A stretch of DNA of 35,838 nucleotides from Rhizobiaceae bacterium (GTDB taxonomy: Bacteria > Pseudomonadota > Alphaproteobacteria > Rhizobiales > Rhizobiaceae), in the NCBI GenBank assembly GCA_026981655.1, contig JALSIJ010000004.1, forward strand, positions 1 to 35,838, written 5' to 3'. Within the stretch, counting starts at the first letter, position 1. The number at the start of each line of letters is the position of its first letter. Positions 25,958-35,148 of this stretch are shown piece by piece. The notes beneath the pieces were generated by a model. That model was not told the DNA's origin and did no database searches. It worked only from the letters and a program-made list of their open reading frames with translations. Made by a program: the position numbers and the translations under genes.

Positions 25958-27649
25958 CTACGCGCGGATTTCAGGAAATGCGTAGTCCAGGATACCTTTA
26001 GCATTATAGCGCCCATTCAGCATTCCATAGGTCGCACGCCATGCGCCGCCTAGACGTGATTCGGAAAACGCGTCAGCCAATTCGCCTCCAAAGGATTTAG
26101 TCAACTCCGCCGATGCCGCTGAAAGTGCCATTTGTTCAGTAAACAATCTTGCTGAGCCCTCATCATCCATCGCAACTTTGGCCGCGGCGCGCAGCACATT
26201 CAAAGTCCCTCGCGTATCGCCGTTCATATCCTTTTCAAAGCCTTCCAAAACCGCATCCAGCAATTTTGGTCCGCGTTTCATCACCCGCAATACATCCAGA
26301 CACATCACATTGCCGGAGCCTTCCCATATGGCATTAACCGGTGATTCGCGGTAAAACCGGGCAAGATTTCCTTCTTCCACATAGCCATTACCGCCCAGAC
26401 ACTCCATCGCCTCACCAATCAGCGGGGATGCGGTTTTGCAAACCCAGTATTTCACGATCGGGGTCATCAGCCTGGCATAGGCGGCTTCTGATTTATCAGA
26501 TGAAGCACGGTCGAATGCCTGCGCAAGCCGCAATGTCAGCGCGGTTGCGGCAATAACATCAAGCGCCATATCGGCCAAAACCCGCGTCATAATCGGCTGA
26601 TCGATCAAATGTTTGCCAAAAACCTGCCGGTTGCGGCAATGGTGCACGGCCTCAGACAAGGCCGCACGCATCAATCCAACTGATGATGTGGCACAATCAA
26701 GCCGAGTTAAGGTGACCATCTCAAGAATAACCCGGAGGCCATTGTCCAGATCACCGATCAAATAGCCGAATGAATTGTTAAACTCGACTTCAGAGGACGC
26801 ATTAGAGCGATTGCCAAGCTTGTCTTTCAAACGCTGAAACTCCATTGCGTTGGGTGTGCCGTCTGGCAGAATGCGCGGGATGAGAAAACAGCTCGGCTGG
26901 CCCGGCATGGTGTTTTCATGTGAGGCCTGTGCAAGCACCAAAAAGGCATCGCACATGGGGGCTGACATAAACCATTTATGGCCGTTAATCCGCCAAAGGC
27001 CAGCACCCGCATCGTGCGCCGTGGTTATATTGGCGCGCACATCGGTACCACCCTGCTTTTCTGTCATGCCCATGCCGATGGTGACGCCGGATTTTAAGTG
27101 CGGTGCGCGATGGCTGGAATCATACTGGCGCGATTTAATCTGCGGCAACCACTGGTTCAGCACTTCGGGTTTGGCCATCAGAGCTGCAACCGATGCATTG
27201 GTCATGGTGACCGGGCAAAGGTGTCCGCATTCAGACTCAGCGCTCAAAATATAGCGGATTGAACGAATGAAATTTCGCTCGCCTTTTTCTTCCTCATTAT
27301 CATCCCAGATCGAACAATGCAGACCATTGGAAACACTGCGCCGCATGAGCGCGTGCCAGGCGGGGTGAAATTCGACCTGATCAAGCCGATTGCCTTTTGC
27401 ATCATGGGTTTTGAGTTTTGGCGGTTCTGTGTTTGCGAGCCGGGCAAGCTCATTGGCCTCGGGAGAACCGATCCATTGGCCCAGATGGTTAAAAGATGAA
27501 ATGACATTATGCGGCAGATGCTCGCTCAGCCGCACAAGGGCTGGATCGCACTCATAGGCGTTAAAGCCATGAAATTCCGGCGACTGGTTGAACGGTTCGC
27601 TCGAAACGCTACCAGTGTCAGGAACAATATCTTTGCCAGTCACATTCAT
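25958..27649 (-). CDS. AidB-type acyl-CoA dehydrogenase
   Basis: A 563-residue flavoprotein of the acyl-CoA dehydrogenase superfamily. The AidB-like subfamily is indicated by length and by the N-terminal NAYECDPALVRLSEHLP and RRSVSNGLHCSIWD segments. FAD-contact segments are visible: GMGMTEKQGGTDVRANIT, and AMECLGGNGYVEEGNLARFYRESPVNAIWEGSGNV near the C-terminus. AidB of E. coli binds DNA and has weak isovaleryl-CoA dehydrogenase activity in the alkylation response; the physiological substrate here is unknown. It is monocistronic, and its upstream side abuts a MITE-like element beginning about ten bases before the start codon, which probably supplies or interrupts the promoter. Confidence 0.9.
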   Translation of the reverse strand: MNVTGKDIVPDTGSVSSEPFNQSPEFHGFNAYECDPALVRLSEHLPHNVISSFNHLGQWIGSPEANELARLANTEPPKLKTHDAKGNRLDQVEFHPAWHALMRRSVSNGLHCSIWDDNEEEKGERNFIRSIRYILSAESECGHLCPVTMTNASVAALMAKPEVLNQWLPQIKSRQYDSSHRAPHLKSGVTIGMGMTEKQGGTDVRANITTAHDAGAGLWRINGHKWFMSAPMCDAFLVLAQASHENTMPGQPSCFLIPRILPDGTPNAMEFQRLKDKLGNRSNASSEVEFNNSFGYLIGDLDNGLRVILEMVTLTRLDCATSSVGLMRAALSEAVHHCRNRQVFGKHLIDQPIMTRVLADMALDVIAATALTLRLAQAFDRASSDKSEAAYARLMTPIVKYWVCKTASPLIGEAMECLGGNGYVEEGNLARFYRESPVNAIWEGSGNVMCLDVLRVMKRGPKLLDAVLEGFEKDMNGDTRGTLNVLRAAAKVAMDDEGSARLFTEQMALSAASAELTKSFGGELADAFSESRLGGAWRATYGMLNGRYNAKGILDYAFPEIRA

Positions 27650-27657
27650 TTTGCCCG

Positions 27658-27929
27658 CTTAGGACCTGTTGACAAATTGGTTTCGGACGCGGCGCGAGTG
27701 CAATATTGTGCCTGAACAGGCGGAAACTGCGCCGCGGTGTCGCCCACCACAAGCTTTTTCCAACGCATTCAGGGATAATATTGCTCGCGTCCAAAGGATA
27801 TGAGTAAAATCACTCATAATTTTGTCGAAAAACATTGAAAGGGATTGCCCTGCCTGCTGTTTTTCTCCTCGTTCTGAATGATTTTTCTTCATACCGCGTT
27901 CCAAATCCAGTTTGTCAACAGATCCTAGG
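27658..27929. mobile_element. MITE-like element with about 23-bp terminal inverted repeats
   Basis: The left end (27658-27680) and the reverse complement of the right end (27907-27929) match at 20 of 23 positions, sharing CTGTTGACAAA. Immediately outside the core ends are TTAG (27659-27662) and CTAG (27925-27928), a pair fitting the YTAR target used by many IS5-type elements; that gives an internal length of 262 bases. The element has no transposase frame and carries a central 7-bp-stem hairpin (TATGAGT/ACTCATA, 27799-27818). It looks like a non-autonomous element mobilised in trans. The rest of the spacer up to pyrB (27930-28087) shows nothing distinctive. Confidence 0.7.
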
Positions 27930-28087
27930 CTCCTCGCTGCCTCTTACCGATGGTGTACCGGATAGCAGTCTCATGTAAAGTGTGGAAGTATAAAGGCCAC
28001 AGATTGGTATCAACTTTTGAATAACATAGTGAAGAACTGATTTCTTTCCTTGCTCACCACTGCATTTACTCCTATAGAAAATTTTTA

Positions 28088-29068
28088 ATGGCCAATTTCA
28101 AAAACACTTCGCTGGTATTTCCGCATCGCCACCTTTTAGGTATCGAGACCCTTTCCCCTACCGATATTGAAACCCTGCTTGATCTGTCTGACAAGTCCGT
28201 CGCGGTTTCGCGTCAAGTCGAGAAGAAAAAGAACACGTTGCGCGGGCGTACGCAGATTAATCTGTTCTTCGAATCTTCCACCCGCACTCAATCATCATTT
28301 GAATTGGCCGGAAAGCGTCTCGGCGCCGATGTGATGAATATGTCGGTCGGTTCCTCATCGGTAAAAAAAGGCGAAACACTCATCGACACGGCGATGACAC
28401 TGAATGCCATGAAGCCGGACATTCTGGTGGTTCGGCATCAGGCAGCAGGTGCGGCGGAATTGCTGGCGCAAAAGGTCGATTGCTCGGTCATCAATGCCGG
28501 TGACGGAGCACATGAACACCCCACACAAGCGCTTTTGGATGCGCTGACCATTCGCCGCGCCAAGGGAAAGATTGCCCGCCTGACCGTTGCCATTTGCGGC
28601 GATGTTCTGCATTCGCGGGTGGCGCGTTCGAACATTATTCTGCTCAATGCGCTTGGCGCGCGGGTGCGGGTGATTGCCCCCAAAACGCTTTTGCCAATCG
28701 GCATTGAAGAACTGGGCGTTGAAGTGTTTACCCGCATGGAAGCAGGTTTGAAAGATGTGGACATCGTGATGATGCTACGTCTGCAGCGCGAACGGATGAC
28801 CGGCTCTTTTGTTCCTTCAATTCGCGAATATTTCAGGTTTTTCGGCCTTGATCGAACCCGGCTCGAAATTGCCAAACCCGATGCGCTGGTTATGCATCCA
28901 GGTCCAATGAACCGCGGCGTGGAGATTTCATCGGAAATCGCTGACGGGCCGCGCAGTCTGATACAAGAACAGGTGGAGATGGGCGTCGCGGTCAGAATGG
29001 CGGTTATCGAGGCCATCATCGACAATCACGCCGTCGATCCATCCAACGCTGACGGGGGCACGGCATGA
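28088..29068 (+). CDS. pyrB: Aspartate carbamoyltransferase catalytic subunit
   Basis: A 326-residue enzyme of de novo pyrimidine synthesis, joining carbamoyl phosphate and aspartate. The carbamoyl-phosphate motif [20 protein letters not shown] (about 59-78), [21 protein letters not shown] and the C-terminal [13 protein letters not shown] are all intact. No strong Shine-Dalgarno sequence precedes the ATG. It overlaps the next gene, a dihydroorotase homologue lacking metal ligands, by four bases (ATGA). The arrangement matches the pyrB-pyrC' pairs in which the inactive homologue is needed to assemble the carbamoyltransferase. Confidence 0.97.
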   Translation: MANFKNTSLVFPHRHLLGIETLSPTDIETLLDLSDKSVAVSRQVEKKKNTLRGRTQINLFFESSTRTQSSFELAGKRLGADVMNMSVGSSSVKKGETLIDTAMTLNAMKPDILVVRHQAAGAAELLAQKVDCSVINAGDGAHEHPTQALLDALTIRRAKGKIARLTVAICGDVLHSRVARSNIILLNALGARVRVIAPKTLLPIGIEELGVEVFTRMEAGLKDVDIVMMLRLQRERMTGSFVPSIREYFRFFGLDRTRLEIAKPDALVMHPGPMNRGVEISSEIADGPRSLIQEQVEMGVAVRMAVIEAIIDNHAVDPSNADGGTA

Positions 29069-30372
29069 GCAAGAACCGCAGCAAAAGTCGACTGTTTACC
29101 AATGCCCGTATTGTTGACCCCTCACAGAATATGGACGAGATCGGCTCGATTTTAGTCGAGAAAGGAAAAATTGCTGCCTGCGGGGCGGATTTCTCTAGAA
29201 TAAAGTTTAAGAAAAAAGTCGAAACCATTGATTGTAAGGGAAATTGTATCTTTCCTGGACTGGTTGACGGACGGGTGTTTATCGGCGAACCGGGTGCTGA
29301 GCATCGCGAAACCATCGCATCTGCAAGCAGGGCCGCTGCCGCTGGTGGAGTTACCTCAATGGTAATGATGCCGGACACCGACCCGGTTATCGACGATGTG
29401 GCGCTGGTTGAATTTGTTCGCCGCACGGCAGATGAGACAGCAGAGGTAAATGTTTACCCGACCGCCGCCCTTACCCGTGGCTTGAATGGTCGCGAAATGA
29501 CCGAAATAGGGTTGATGAAACAGGCCGGAGCCGTTGCCTTTACCGATGGTCGAAAAACCATTTCCGATGCGCTTTTAATGCGCCGGGCGCTCACCTATGC
29601 GGGTGATTTTGACAGCCTGATTATGCATTACACCGAAGATGAAAGCCTCTCGCGGGGCGGTGTTATGAATGAGGGGCTTAATGCCAGCCGACTGGGTCTT
29701 GCGGGAATTCCCGTTGAGGCGGAAGTTATTCCTCTGGAGCGCGATCTACGGCTGGTGGGGCTGACCAATGGGCGCTACCATGCGGCAACCATCTCGACCG
29801 CTGAAAGTGCCAATGTTATCAAAGGCGCCAAGTCAAAAGGTCTGTCGGTTACGGCGGGCATATCGATCAACCATCTGGCGCTGAACGAAAACGACATTGG
29901 CCGCTATCGTACGTTCTTCAGGCTTTCGCCGCCACTTCGCACTGAGGATGATCGTATGGCGATGGTTGAAGCACTTTGTGATGGGACAATTGATATTATC
30001 GTTTCCAATCATGACCCGCAGGATGTCGACACAAAACGCCACCCCTTTGCAGAGGCAGCCGATGGCGCGGTGGGTCTTGAGACCATGTTATCGGCCGCAC
30101 TCAGGCTTTACCACAATGGCGATGTGCCATTGCTTCGCCTGATTGAGGCAATGACCAGCGCCCCTGCCCGGCTGTTTGGCCTGCCCGGCGGATCGCTGGA
30201 GCCCGGCAAGCCGGCTGATCTAATCGTGGTTGATATAGATGAGCCTTGGGTTTTGCATGAGGGTGATTTGAGATCGCGTTCAAAAAACTCACCCTTTGAA
30301 GGCGCACGTTTTCAGGGCCGCGTCTTGCAAACTTTGGTTGCAGGCCGCACAATATACGCTCATGAGAGTTGA
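29065..30372 (+). CDS. pyrX: Non-catalytic dihydroorotase homologue (PyrC'/PyrX)
   Basis: A 435-residue amidohydrolase-fold protein clearly related to type I dihydroorotases, but metal-ligand positions are changed. The D-x-H-x-H motif reads VDGRVF (Arg70 and Phe72 in place of the two His). The later His of the H-x-x-H-V-S motif is Thr242 (YHAATIST). The catalytic Asp of the D-H-A-P segment is Asn315 (SNHDPQ). Only His188 in MHYTED is obviously kept. Such homologues next to pyrB are structural partners of aspartate carbamoyltransferase in Pseudomonas and others. An active dihydroorotase must lie elsewhere in the genome. It starts within the pyrB stop and is followed after about 40 bases by plsY. 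Confidence 0.9.
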   Translation: MSKNRSKSRLFTNARIVDPSQNMDEIGSILVEKGKIAACGADFSRIKFKKKVETIDCKGNCIFPGLVDGRVFIGEPGAEHRETIASASRAAAAGGVTSMVMMPDTDPVIDDVALVEFVRRTADETAEVNVYPTAALTRGLNGREMTEIGLMKQAGAVAFTDGRKTISDALLMRRALTYAGDFDSLIMHYTEDESLSRGGVMNEGLNASRLGLAGIPVEAEVIPLERDLRLVGLTNGRYHAATISTAESANVIKGAKSKGLSVTAGISINHLALNENDIGRYRTFFRLSPPLRTEDDRMAMVEALCDGTIDIIVSNHDPQDVDTKRHPFAEAADGAVGLETMLSAALRLYHNGDVPLLRLIEAMTSAPARLFGLPGGSLEPGKPADLIVVDIDEPWVLHEGDLRSRSKNSPFEGARFQGRVLQTLVAGRTIYAHES

Positions 30373-30410
30373 GCACTGGAATAATTCACCAGTAATGCGG
30401 AAGGAAATTT

Positions 30411-31046
30411 ATGCCTGATCCAATTGTCTGGTCACTTGCATGGCCTTATTTTCTGGCCGCATGGGTTTTTGGTTATCTGATTGGCTCCACCCCGTTTGGC
30501 CTGATGCTCACCCGCATGGCCGGGCTCGGTGATATTCGTGATATTGGTTCACAAAGTATCGGCGCGACCAATGTGCTGCGAACCGGCAATAAAAAAATTG
30601 CCTTTCTGACGCTTTTATTCGATCTGTTAAAAGGCACTATTCCGGTTGTCATCGCTGCGGAATGGGGACCGGATCAGGCTATTCTTGCGGGCTTTGGGGC
30701 CTTTCTCGGGCATCTGTTTCCCTTTTGGCTGAAGTTCAAGGGTGGCAAGGGTGTTGCGACCTATATAGGCGTATTGATCGGCTTTTGCTGGCTAGCGGAA
30801 ACCCCGTGGCCACTCGCTGCTTTTGCTGTAACATGGCTTGGAACGGCGGCGATATTCCGCTTTTCATCTTTAGCAGCCATCATCGCCTTGATAATCACCC
30901 CGCTTGTTACCCGTTGGCTTGGTCTGGTGCAGGAAAGCGAATTGCTGGGGCTGTTGTCGCTGATCTCGATCATCAAACATCACTCAAATATCAGACGTTT
31001 GTTTTCCGGCACTGAAAGTCGTATCGGCGATAAGGACGCGGCCTGA
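30411..31046 (+). CDS. plsY: Acyl-phosphate glycerol-3-phosphate acyltransferase PlsY
   Basis: A 211-residue inner-membrane enzyme making lysophosphatidic acid from acyl-phosphate and glycerol 3-phosphate. About five hydrophobic helices are visible. The three catalytic-loop motifs are intact: GSTPFG with GSQSIGATNVLRTGNK, DLLKGTIPV, and HLFPFWLKFKGGKGVATYIG. The ribosome binding site GGAAGGA is excellent. Its stop codon overlaps the start of dprA by one base (TGATG). It is the third gene of a pyrB-pyrX-plsY-dprA operon, an order typical of rhizobial relatives. Confidence 0.95.
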   Translation: MPDPIVWSLAWPYFLAAWVFGYLIGSTPFGLMLTRMAGLGDIRDIGSQSIGATNVLRTGNKKIAFLTLLFDLLKGTIPVVIAAEWGPDQAILAGFGAFLGHLFPFWLKFKGGKGVATYIGVLIGFCWLAETPWPLAAFAVTWLGTAAIFRFSSLAAIIALIITPLVTRWLGLVQESELLGLLSLISIIKHHSNIRRLFSGTESRIGDKDAA

Positions 31047-32182
31047 TGCTGGAACCTCCGCAAAAAACCGGGGTCGAACTTTCTGATCAGCAAAGGTTTT
31101 CATGGCTGAGATTGATCCGCAGCGATAATATCGGACCGATGACCTTTCGCGATCTGATTAACCGCTTTGGTACGGCCGATGCCGCTCTAGATGCCCTGCC
31201 GGAACTGGCAGCGAGGGCGAAAGCCCGCAAAAAAATTCAGATTGCCAGCATTGACGCGATTGAGCGCGAAATGGATGTGGCGCAAAGATGCGGCGCGCGG
31301 TTTATCGGTCTTGGTGAACCTGACTATCCAGCAGCGCTTAAAATGGCTGATGCACCACCGCCGATGATTGCGATTATGGGTTCGACCGATTGTCTGGCCC
31401 GGCACTCAGTTTCCATTGTCGGCTCAAGAAACTCATCCCTATCTGGGGCAAAGATTGCCCGCCAGATCGCCGAAGGTTTGGGCAAAGCTGATTTCGTCAT
31501 CAGTTCCGGCCTTGCGCGCGGCATTGATACGGCCGCCCATCGAGCCGCCCTTAAAACCGGCACAATTGCAGTCTTTGCTGGCGGGCTGAATGTTATCTAC
31601 CCGCCTGAAAATAGCGAACTTTTATCTGAAATCATTGCCAATGGCGGGGCTGCGATCAGCGAAATGCCGTTTGGCTGGAAACCACGGGCGCAGGATTTTC
31701 CGCGCCGCAATCGCATTGTCGCAGGTCTCTCGCTGGGGCTTGTGGTGATTGAGGCGGCAACCCGCTCCGGCTCACTGATAAGCGCACGGATTGCCAATGA
31801 AATGGGGCGGCTGGTTTTTGCCGTACCCGGCTCGCCGCTTGATCCGCGATGTGCCGGCACCAATTACCTGTTGAAAGACGGGGCAATCGTTACAACTGGT
31901 GCCAGAGACGTGCAGGATGCGCTGATGCCCCTCACCCGCACATTGAGCGAGCAGGCTCCCTATAGCCTTGAAGAACAGGAAGCGACTGATGAGATCTCCC
32001 CGCCAGCCGATGAAAGCGAACGCCAGCAGATAATGACCGCGCTTGGGCCGACCCCTTGCGAGGTTGATGAAATTATCCGCTTTACCGGCATATCCGCCCC
32101 GATTGTGCAACTGGTCCTGCTGGAGCTTGATCTTGATGGACGAATTGAGCGGCACCCCGGTGGTTTGGTTTCTATGATATGA
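31046..32182 (+). CDS. dprA: DNA-processing protein DprA
   Basis: A 378-residue protein that binds incoming single-stranded DNA and loads RecA during natural transformation. A SAM-like N-terminal region (about 15-75) is followed by the Rossmann-type DNA-binding domain: VSIVGSRNSS, SSGLARGIDTAAHRAAL, AVFAGGLNVIYPPEN and FPRRNRIVAGLS. The C-terminal winged helix (about 325-378) ends HPGGLVSMI. The protein looks complete. A degenerate copy of this last coding stretch recurs 210 bases downstream. Translationally coupled to plsY. Confidence 0.95.
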   Translation: MLEPPQKTGVELSDQQRFSWLRLIRSDNIGPMTFRDLINRFGTADAALDALPELAARAKARKKIQIASIDAIEREMDVAQRCGARFIGLGEPDYPAALKMADAPPPMIAIMGSTDCLARHSVSIVGSRNSSLSGAKIARQIAEGLGKADFVISSGLARGIDTAAHRAALKTGTIAVFAGGLNVIYPPENSELLSEIIANGGAAISEMPFGWKPRAQDFPRRNRIVAGLSLGLVVIEAATRSGSLISARIANEMGRLVFAVPGSPLDPRCAGTNYLLKDGAIVTTGARDVQDALMPLTRTLSEQAPYSLEEQEATDEISPPADESERQQIMTALGPTPCEVDEIIRFTGISAPIVQLVLLELDLDGRIERHPGGLVSMI

Positions 32183-32224
32183 AACGCCGTATAAATTCGA
32201 CTTTCCAGATATATCGCCGTGGTG

Positions 32225-32357
32225 ACTTTTCTAATGGTTCAAATCTTGCGCGGCTTGCCACGTGCGATTACTTTCTAATGGTTCAAATCTTGCGCGGCTT
32301 GCCACGTGCGATTACTTTCTAATGGTTCAAATCTTGCGCGGCTTGCCACGTGCGATT
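32225..32357. repeat. 44-bp tandem repeat, three copies
   Basis: A unit starting CTAATGGTTCAAATCTTGCG begins at 32231, 32275 and 32319, with a period of exactly 44 bases. The copies are identical over at least 39 bases; the last stops at the GCGATT near 32357. Each unit contains CACGTG, and there is no spacer between units. The identity implies recent slippage or duplication. It lies between dprA and the ycjX homologue. Confidence 0.95.
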
Positions 32358-32365
32358 TAAACTGC

Positions 32366-32394
32366 TCCGGCGGATTGGTTTCTATGGTATAAAC
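32366..32394 (+). pseudogene. Degenerate duplicate of the dprA 3' end
   Basis: The segment reads, in one frame, S-G-G-L-V-S-M-V-stop, mirroring the dprA C-terminus P-G-G-L-V-S-M-I-stop. The nucleotides align over about 30 bases (32156-32185 against 32366-32394), differing at several positions plus one base deleted after the stop-like region. TTGGTTTCTATG is shared exactly. It flanks the 44-bp array on the far side from dprA, so the array lies between the gene end and its copy. Confidence 0.6.
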
Positions 32395-32442
32395 TAAATT
32401 TGACCCTACATAACCAAAAACCAATACTTTAGCAGGCACCCC

Positions 32443-33900
32443 TTGTCGAAAATCACTTCCCTTACCGATGAAGCGCTAATCGCGCTGGATGGTCTGCAAG
32501 ACGCGGCCTACAATCTGGTATCGCCCAGCCTGCGCTTTGGGGTCACAGGCCTTTCGCGTGCGGGCAAGACCGTGTTTATTACCTCGCTGGTGCATAATCT
32601 CATTCACGGAGGCAAGCTGCCGCTGTTTTCGGCACAATCATCCGGGCGGCTGGCGCGGGCCTATCTGGAGCCACAGCCGGATGATAATGTGCCGCGTTTT
32701 CAATATGAGGATCATCTGAATTCGTTGCTGGAAGATCGCATCTGGCCGCAATCCACCCGTGCCATATCAGAATTGCGGCTGACGCTTGAATATGAATCGG
32801 CAAGCGCCTGGAACCGCACATTTGGGCGCGGCAAAATCTCGCTCGATATTGTCGATTATCCGGGAGAATGGCTGCTCGATCTGCCTTTGCTTGGAAAAAC
32901 CTATGAACAATGGTCGCGTGAGGCCCTGGCCCTTTCGCGGCTGCCGGTTCGTGCGCCGCTGGCGAAAAAATGGCATGCAAGGCTTGGCAAAATCAACCCG
33001 AATGCTCACGAAGACGAGGCCATCGCTCGCGAGTTGGCGTCCCTGTTTACCGATTATCTGCGCGAATGCCGCAAGGACAATACGGCTCTTTCAACTTTAC
33101 CGCCGGGGCGGTTTCTCATGCCCGGCGATCTGGAAGGCTCTCCTGCCCTTACCTTTGCACCGCTGGACCTTAGTGACGAGCAAACGGCCGAAAAGCAATC
33201 GCTACACGCGATGATGGCACGGCGGTATGAATCCTATAAATCCATCGTAGTAAAACCTTTCTTTCGCGAGCATTTTGCCCGCATTGACCGGCAAATTGTG
33301 CTGGTTGATGTTTTGCAGGCGCTCAATGCCGGGCCGGATGCGGTATCTGATCTGGAAAATGCCCTGCAAGATATATTGCAGTGTTTTCGTCCCGGTGGCG
33401 GTTCATGGCTTTCGACGCTGTTTTCCACCCGCACCGATAGGATTTTGTTTGCCGCGACCAAGGCGGATCATCTTCACCATGAAAATCATGACCGGCTGGA
33501 AGCTCTGCTTTCGCATCTGGTCGATGGGGCGGTGGAAAAGGCTAAATTTGCCGGGACAAAGGTCGATGTGGTGGCCTTGGCTGCAATCCGCGCCACCAGC
33601 GAGGCGGAACTGAAAGAGGGCAATGAGGTTCTGCCATTGATTGTCGGCACCCCGATGAAAGATGAAAAAATCGACGGTGAAATTTTCGACGGCGAAACTC
33701 AAACAGCAATTTTTCCGGGCGACCTGCCAAAAAACGCAAGAAATGCACTTTCCGATGCTGCGGCCGCGCGGACGGATTTAAACTTTGTGCGTTTTCGCCC
33801 GCCCCGGCTTGAGGAAACCAAGGAGGGTATCACCCTCTCGCTGCCGCATATTCGGCTGGACCGGGCACTTGAATTTCTGCTGGGGGATAAATTGCTATGA
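32443..33900 (+). CDS. ycjX: YcjX-family P-loop GTPase/ATPase-like protein
   Basis: A 485-residue protein of the COG3106 family. Walker A is GLSRAGKT at 36-43 (FGVTGLSRAGKTVFITSLVH), and DIVDYPGEWLLDLPLL is the conserved switch-like segment. The rest (NTALSTLPPGRFLMPGD, FFREHFARIDRQIVLVDVLQALN) also fits. E. coli ycjX is part of the phage-shock (Psp) regulon with ycjF, so envelope-stress function is likely; the biochemical activity is not settled. No ATG is available near the start. TTG at 32443 gives the N-terminus MSKITSLTDEALIAL, which resembles relatives, though its Shine-Dalgarno is weak. It overlaps ycjF by four bases. Confidence 0.92.
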   Translation: MSKITSLTDEALIALDGLQDAAYNLVSPSLRFGVTGLSRAGKTVFITSLVHNLIHGGKLPLFSAQSSGRLARAYLEPQPDDNVPRFQYEDHLNSLLEDRIWPQSTRAISELRLTLEYESASAWNRTFGRGKISLDIVDYPGEWLLDLPLLGKTYEQWSREALALSRLPVRAPLAKKWHARLGKINPNAHEDEAIARELASLFTDYLRECRKDNTALSTLPPGRFLMPGDLEGSPALTFAPLDLSDEQTAEKQSLHAMMARRYESYKSIVVKPFFREHFARIDRQIVLVDVLQALNAGPDAVSDLENALQDILQCFRPGGGSWLSTLFSTRTDRILFAATKADHLHHENHDRLEALLSHLVDGAVEKAKFAGTKVDVVALAAIRATSEAELKEGNEVLPLIVGTPMKDEKIDGEIFDGETQTAIFPGDLPKNARNALSDAAAARTDLNFVRFRPPRLEETKEGITLSLPHIRLDRALEFLLGDKLL

Positions 33901-34991
33901 GCGATGATTTAATACCGCCCAGAAAACCCCGCGCCATTCGGCTGGATGAACCGCGGCAAGTGCCTTCATCTGCAAAAGAAAAAACCATACTAAGCCCGCG
34001 CAAACCACGGGCTGAAAAAGATATGAGCCTGCTTATTGCCGTTCCAGATGATGCCGCACAATCATTACCCGGCGATGAGCAGGACGCGATTGCCGACATG
34101 TTGACGCCAGCACCCGCATCAAAAATAAAACGCCGGTTTTCATTCGTCAAATTGCTGCTTACCGGGCTTGCCGCCCTCTTATCGCTTGCAGCAGCCCTTG
34201 CCATTGACCAGCTGGTTCGTGATCTGTTTGCCCGTAATGAGTGGCTTGGCTGGGTCTCGCTTGGATTGACCGTCATGGTTGTTCTGGCAGCAATGGGCAT
34301 GGGTGCGCGCGAAATTCGCGGGCTGATGCGGGCCAGAAAAATCGAAAAATTTCGCCATATGGCGGCTGATACTCTTGAAAGCACCTCGCGCCAAACCGCC
34401 GGAAAACTGGTTGACGGGTTGATGGATCTGTATCAATCGCGACCGGACACGGCACGCGGGCGGGCCAAAATGGAAAACCTGCACGGTGAAATCATTGACG
34501 CGGTTGATCTGGTCAAACTTGCCGAACGCGATCTTGTTGGGCCGCTCGATCACAAAGCACGTGATTTGGTGATGAATGCGGCCAAGCGGGTGAGTGTGGT
34601 TACCGCGATTTCACCACGGGCGCTGGTTGATCTGGCCTATGTGGCCTATGAAAACTTGCGGCTTATTCGCCAATTATCCGAACTTTATGGCGGCAGACCA
34701 GGCACATTGGGGATTTGGAAGCTGGCTCGTAATGTCATTGCCCATCTGGCGGTTACCGGTTCCATCGCTGTTGGCGACAGTATTATCCAGCAATTTGTTG
34801 GCCAGGGACTTGCGGCAAAACTGTCATCGCGTTTAGGTGAAGGAGTGGTCAATGGGTTACTAACCGCGCGGGTGGGCATTTCCGCGATAGACCTTTGCAG
34901 ACCCCTGCCATTTATTGCCCAGTCGCGCCCCGGCATTGGTGATTTCATGGGTGACCTGGTATCAGGCACCGCCTCAAAGAGATCTAAGTGA
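33897..34991 (+). CDS. ycjF: YcjF-family inner-membrane protein (DUF697, TIGR01620)
   Basis: A 364-residue protein. A charged, proline-rich cytoplasmic N-terminus of about 80 residues precedes two membrane helices (about 83-103 and 115-137). A cytoplasmic or membrane-associated DUF697 region follows, with hydrophobic stretches around 280-300 and AARVG-type C-terminal helices (GLLTARVGISAIDLCRPLPF). It is translationally coupled to ycjX (ATGA) and is its usual partner. The pair is expected to work together at the inner membrane in stress response. Confidence 0.92.
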   Translation: MSDDLIPPRKPRAIRLDEPRQVPSSAKEKTILSPRKPRAEKDMSLLIAVPDDAAQSLPGDEQDAIADMLTPAPASKIKRRFSFVKLLLTGLAALLSLAAALAIDQLVRDLFARNEWLGWVSLGLTVMVVLAAMGMGAREIRGLMRARKIEKFRHMAADTLESTSRQTAGKLVDGLMDLYQSRPDTARGRAKMENLHGEIIDAVDLVKLAERDLVGPLDHKARDLVMNAAKRVSVVTAISPRALVDLAYVAYENLRLIRQLSELYGGRPGTLGIWKLARNVIAHLAVTGSIAVGDSIIQQFVGQGLAAKLSSRLGEGVVNGLLTARVGISAIDLCRPLPFIAQSRPGIGDFMGDLVSGTASKRSK

Positions 34992-35148
34992 TTTTCAAGA
35001 ACCTCTTCAACAATACGACACATGCAAAATTTGCAACATATTGTGATGGTGATAAATCAGGGGCTATGCAGTAATGAAGGAATGCGTTAACTATTAAAGC
35101 GGATATTAGGATCAATTGTACAATTGAGATTTGTGAATAGGAATATTT

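Noticed and set aside
27659-27904. 81-codon minus-strand open frame in the spacer upstream of the aidB-like gene
   Set aside because: It is contained in the MITE-like element, has no recognisable protein features, and its codons read through the terminal repeat.
32236-32245. tRNA gene suggested by GGTTCAAATC (T-loop-like) in the 44-bp unit
   Set aside because: The flanking bases do not pair into a T stem and no anticodon or acceptor arms are present.
32225-32357. CRISPR array
   Set aside because: The 44-bp units are directly contiguous with no unique spacers, and no cas genes are nearby.
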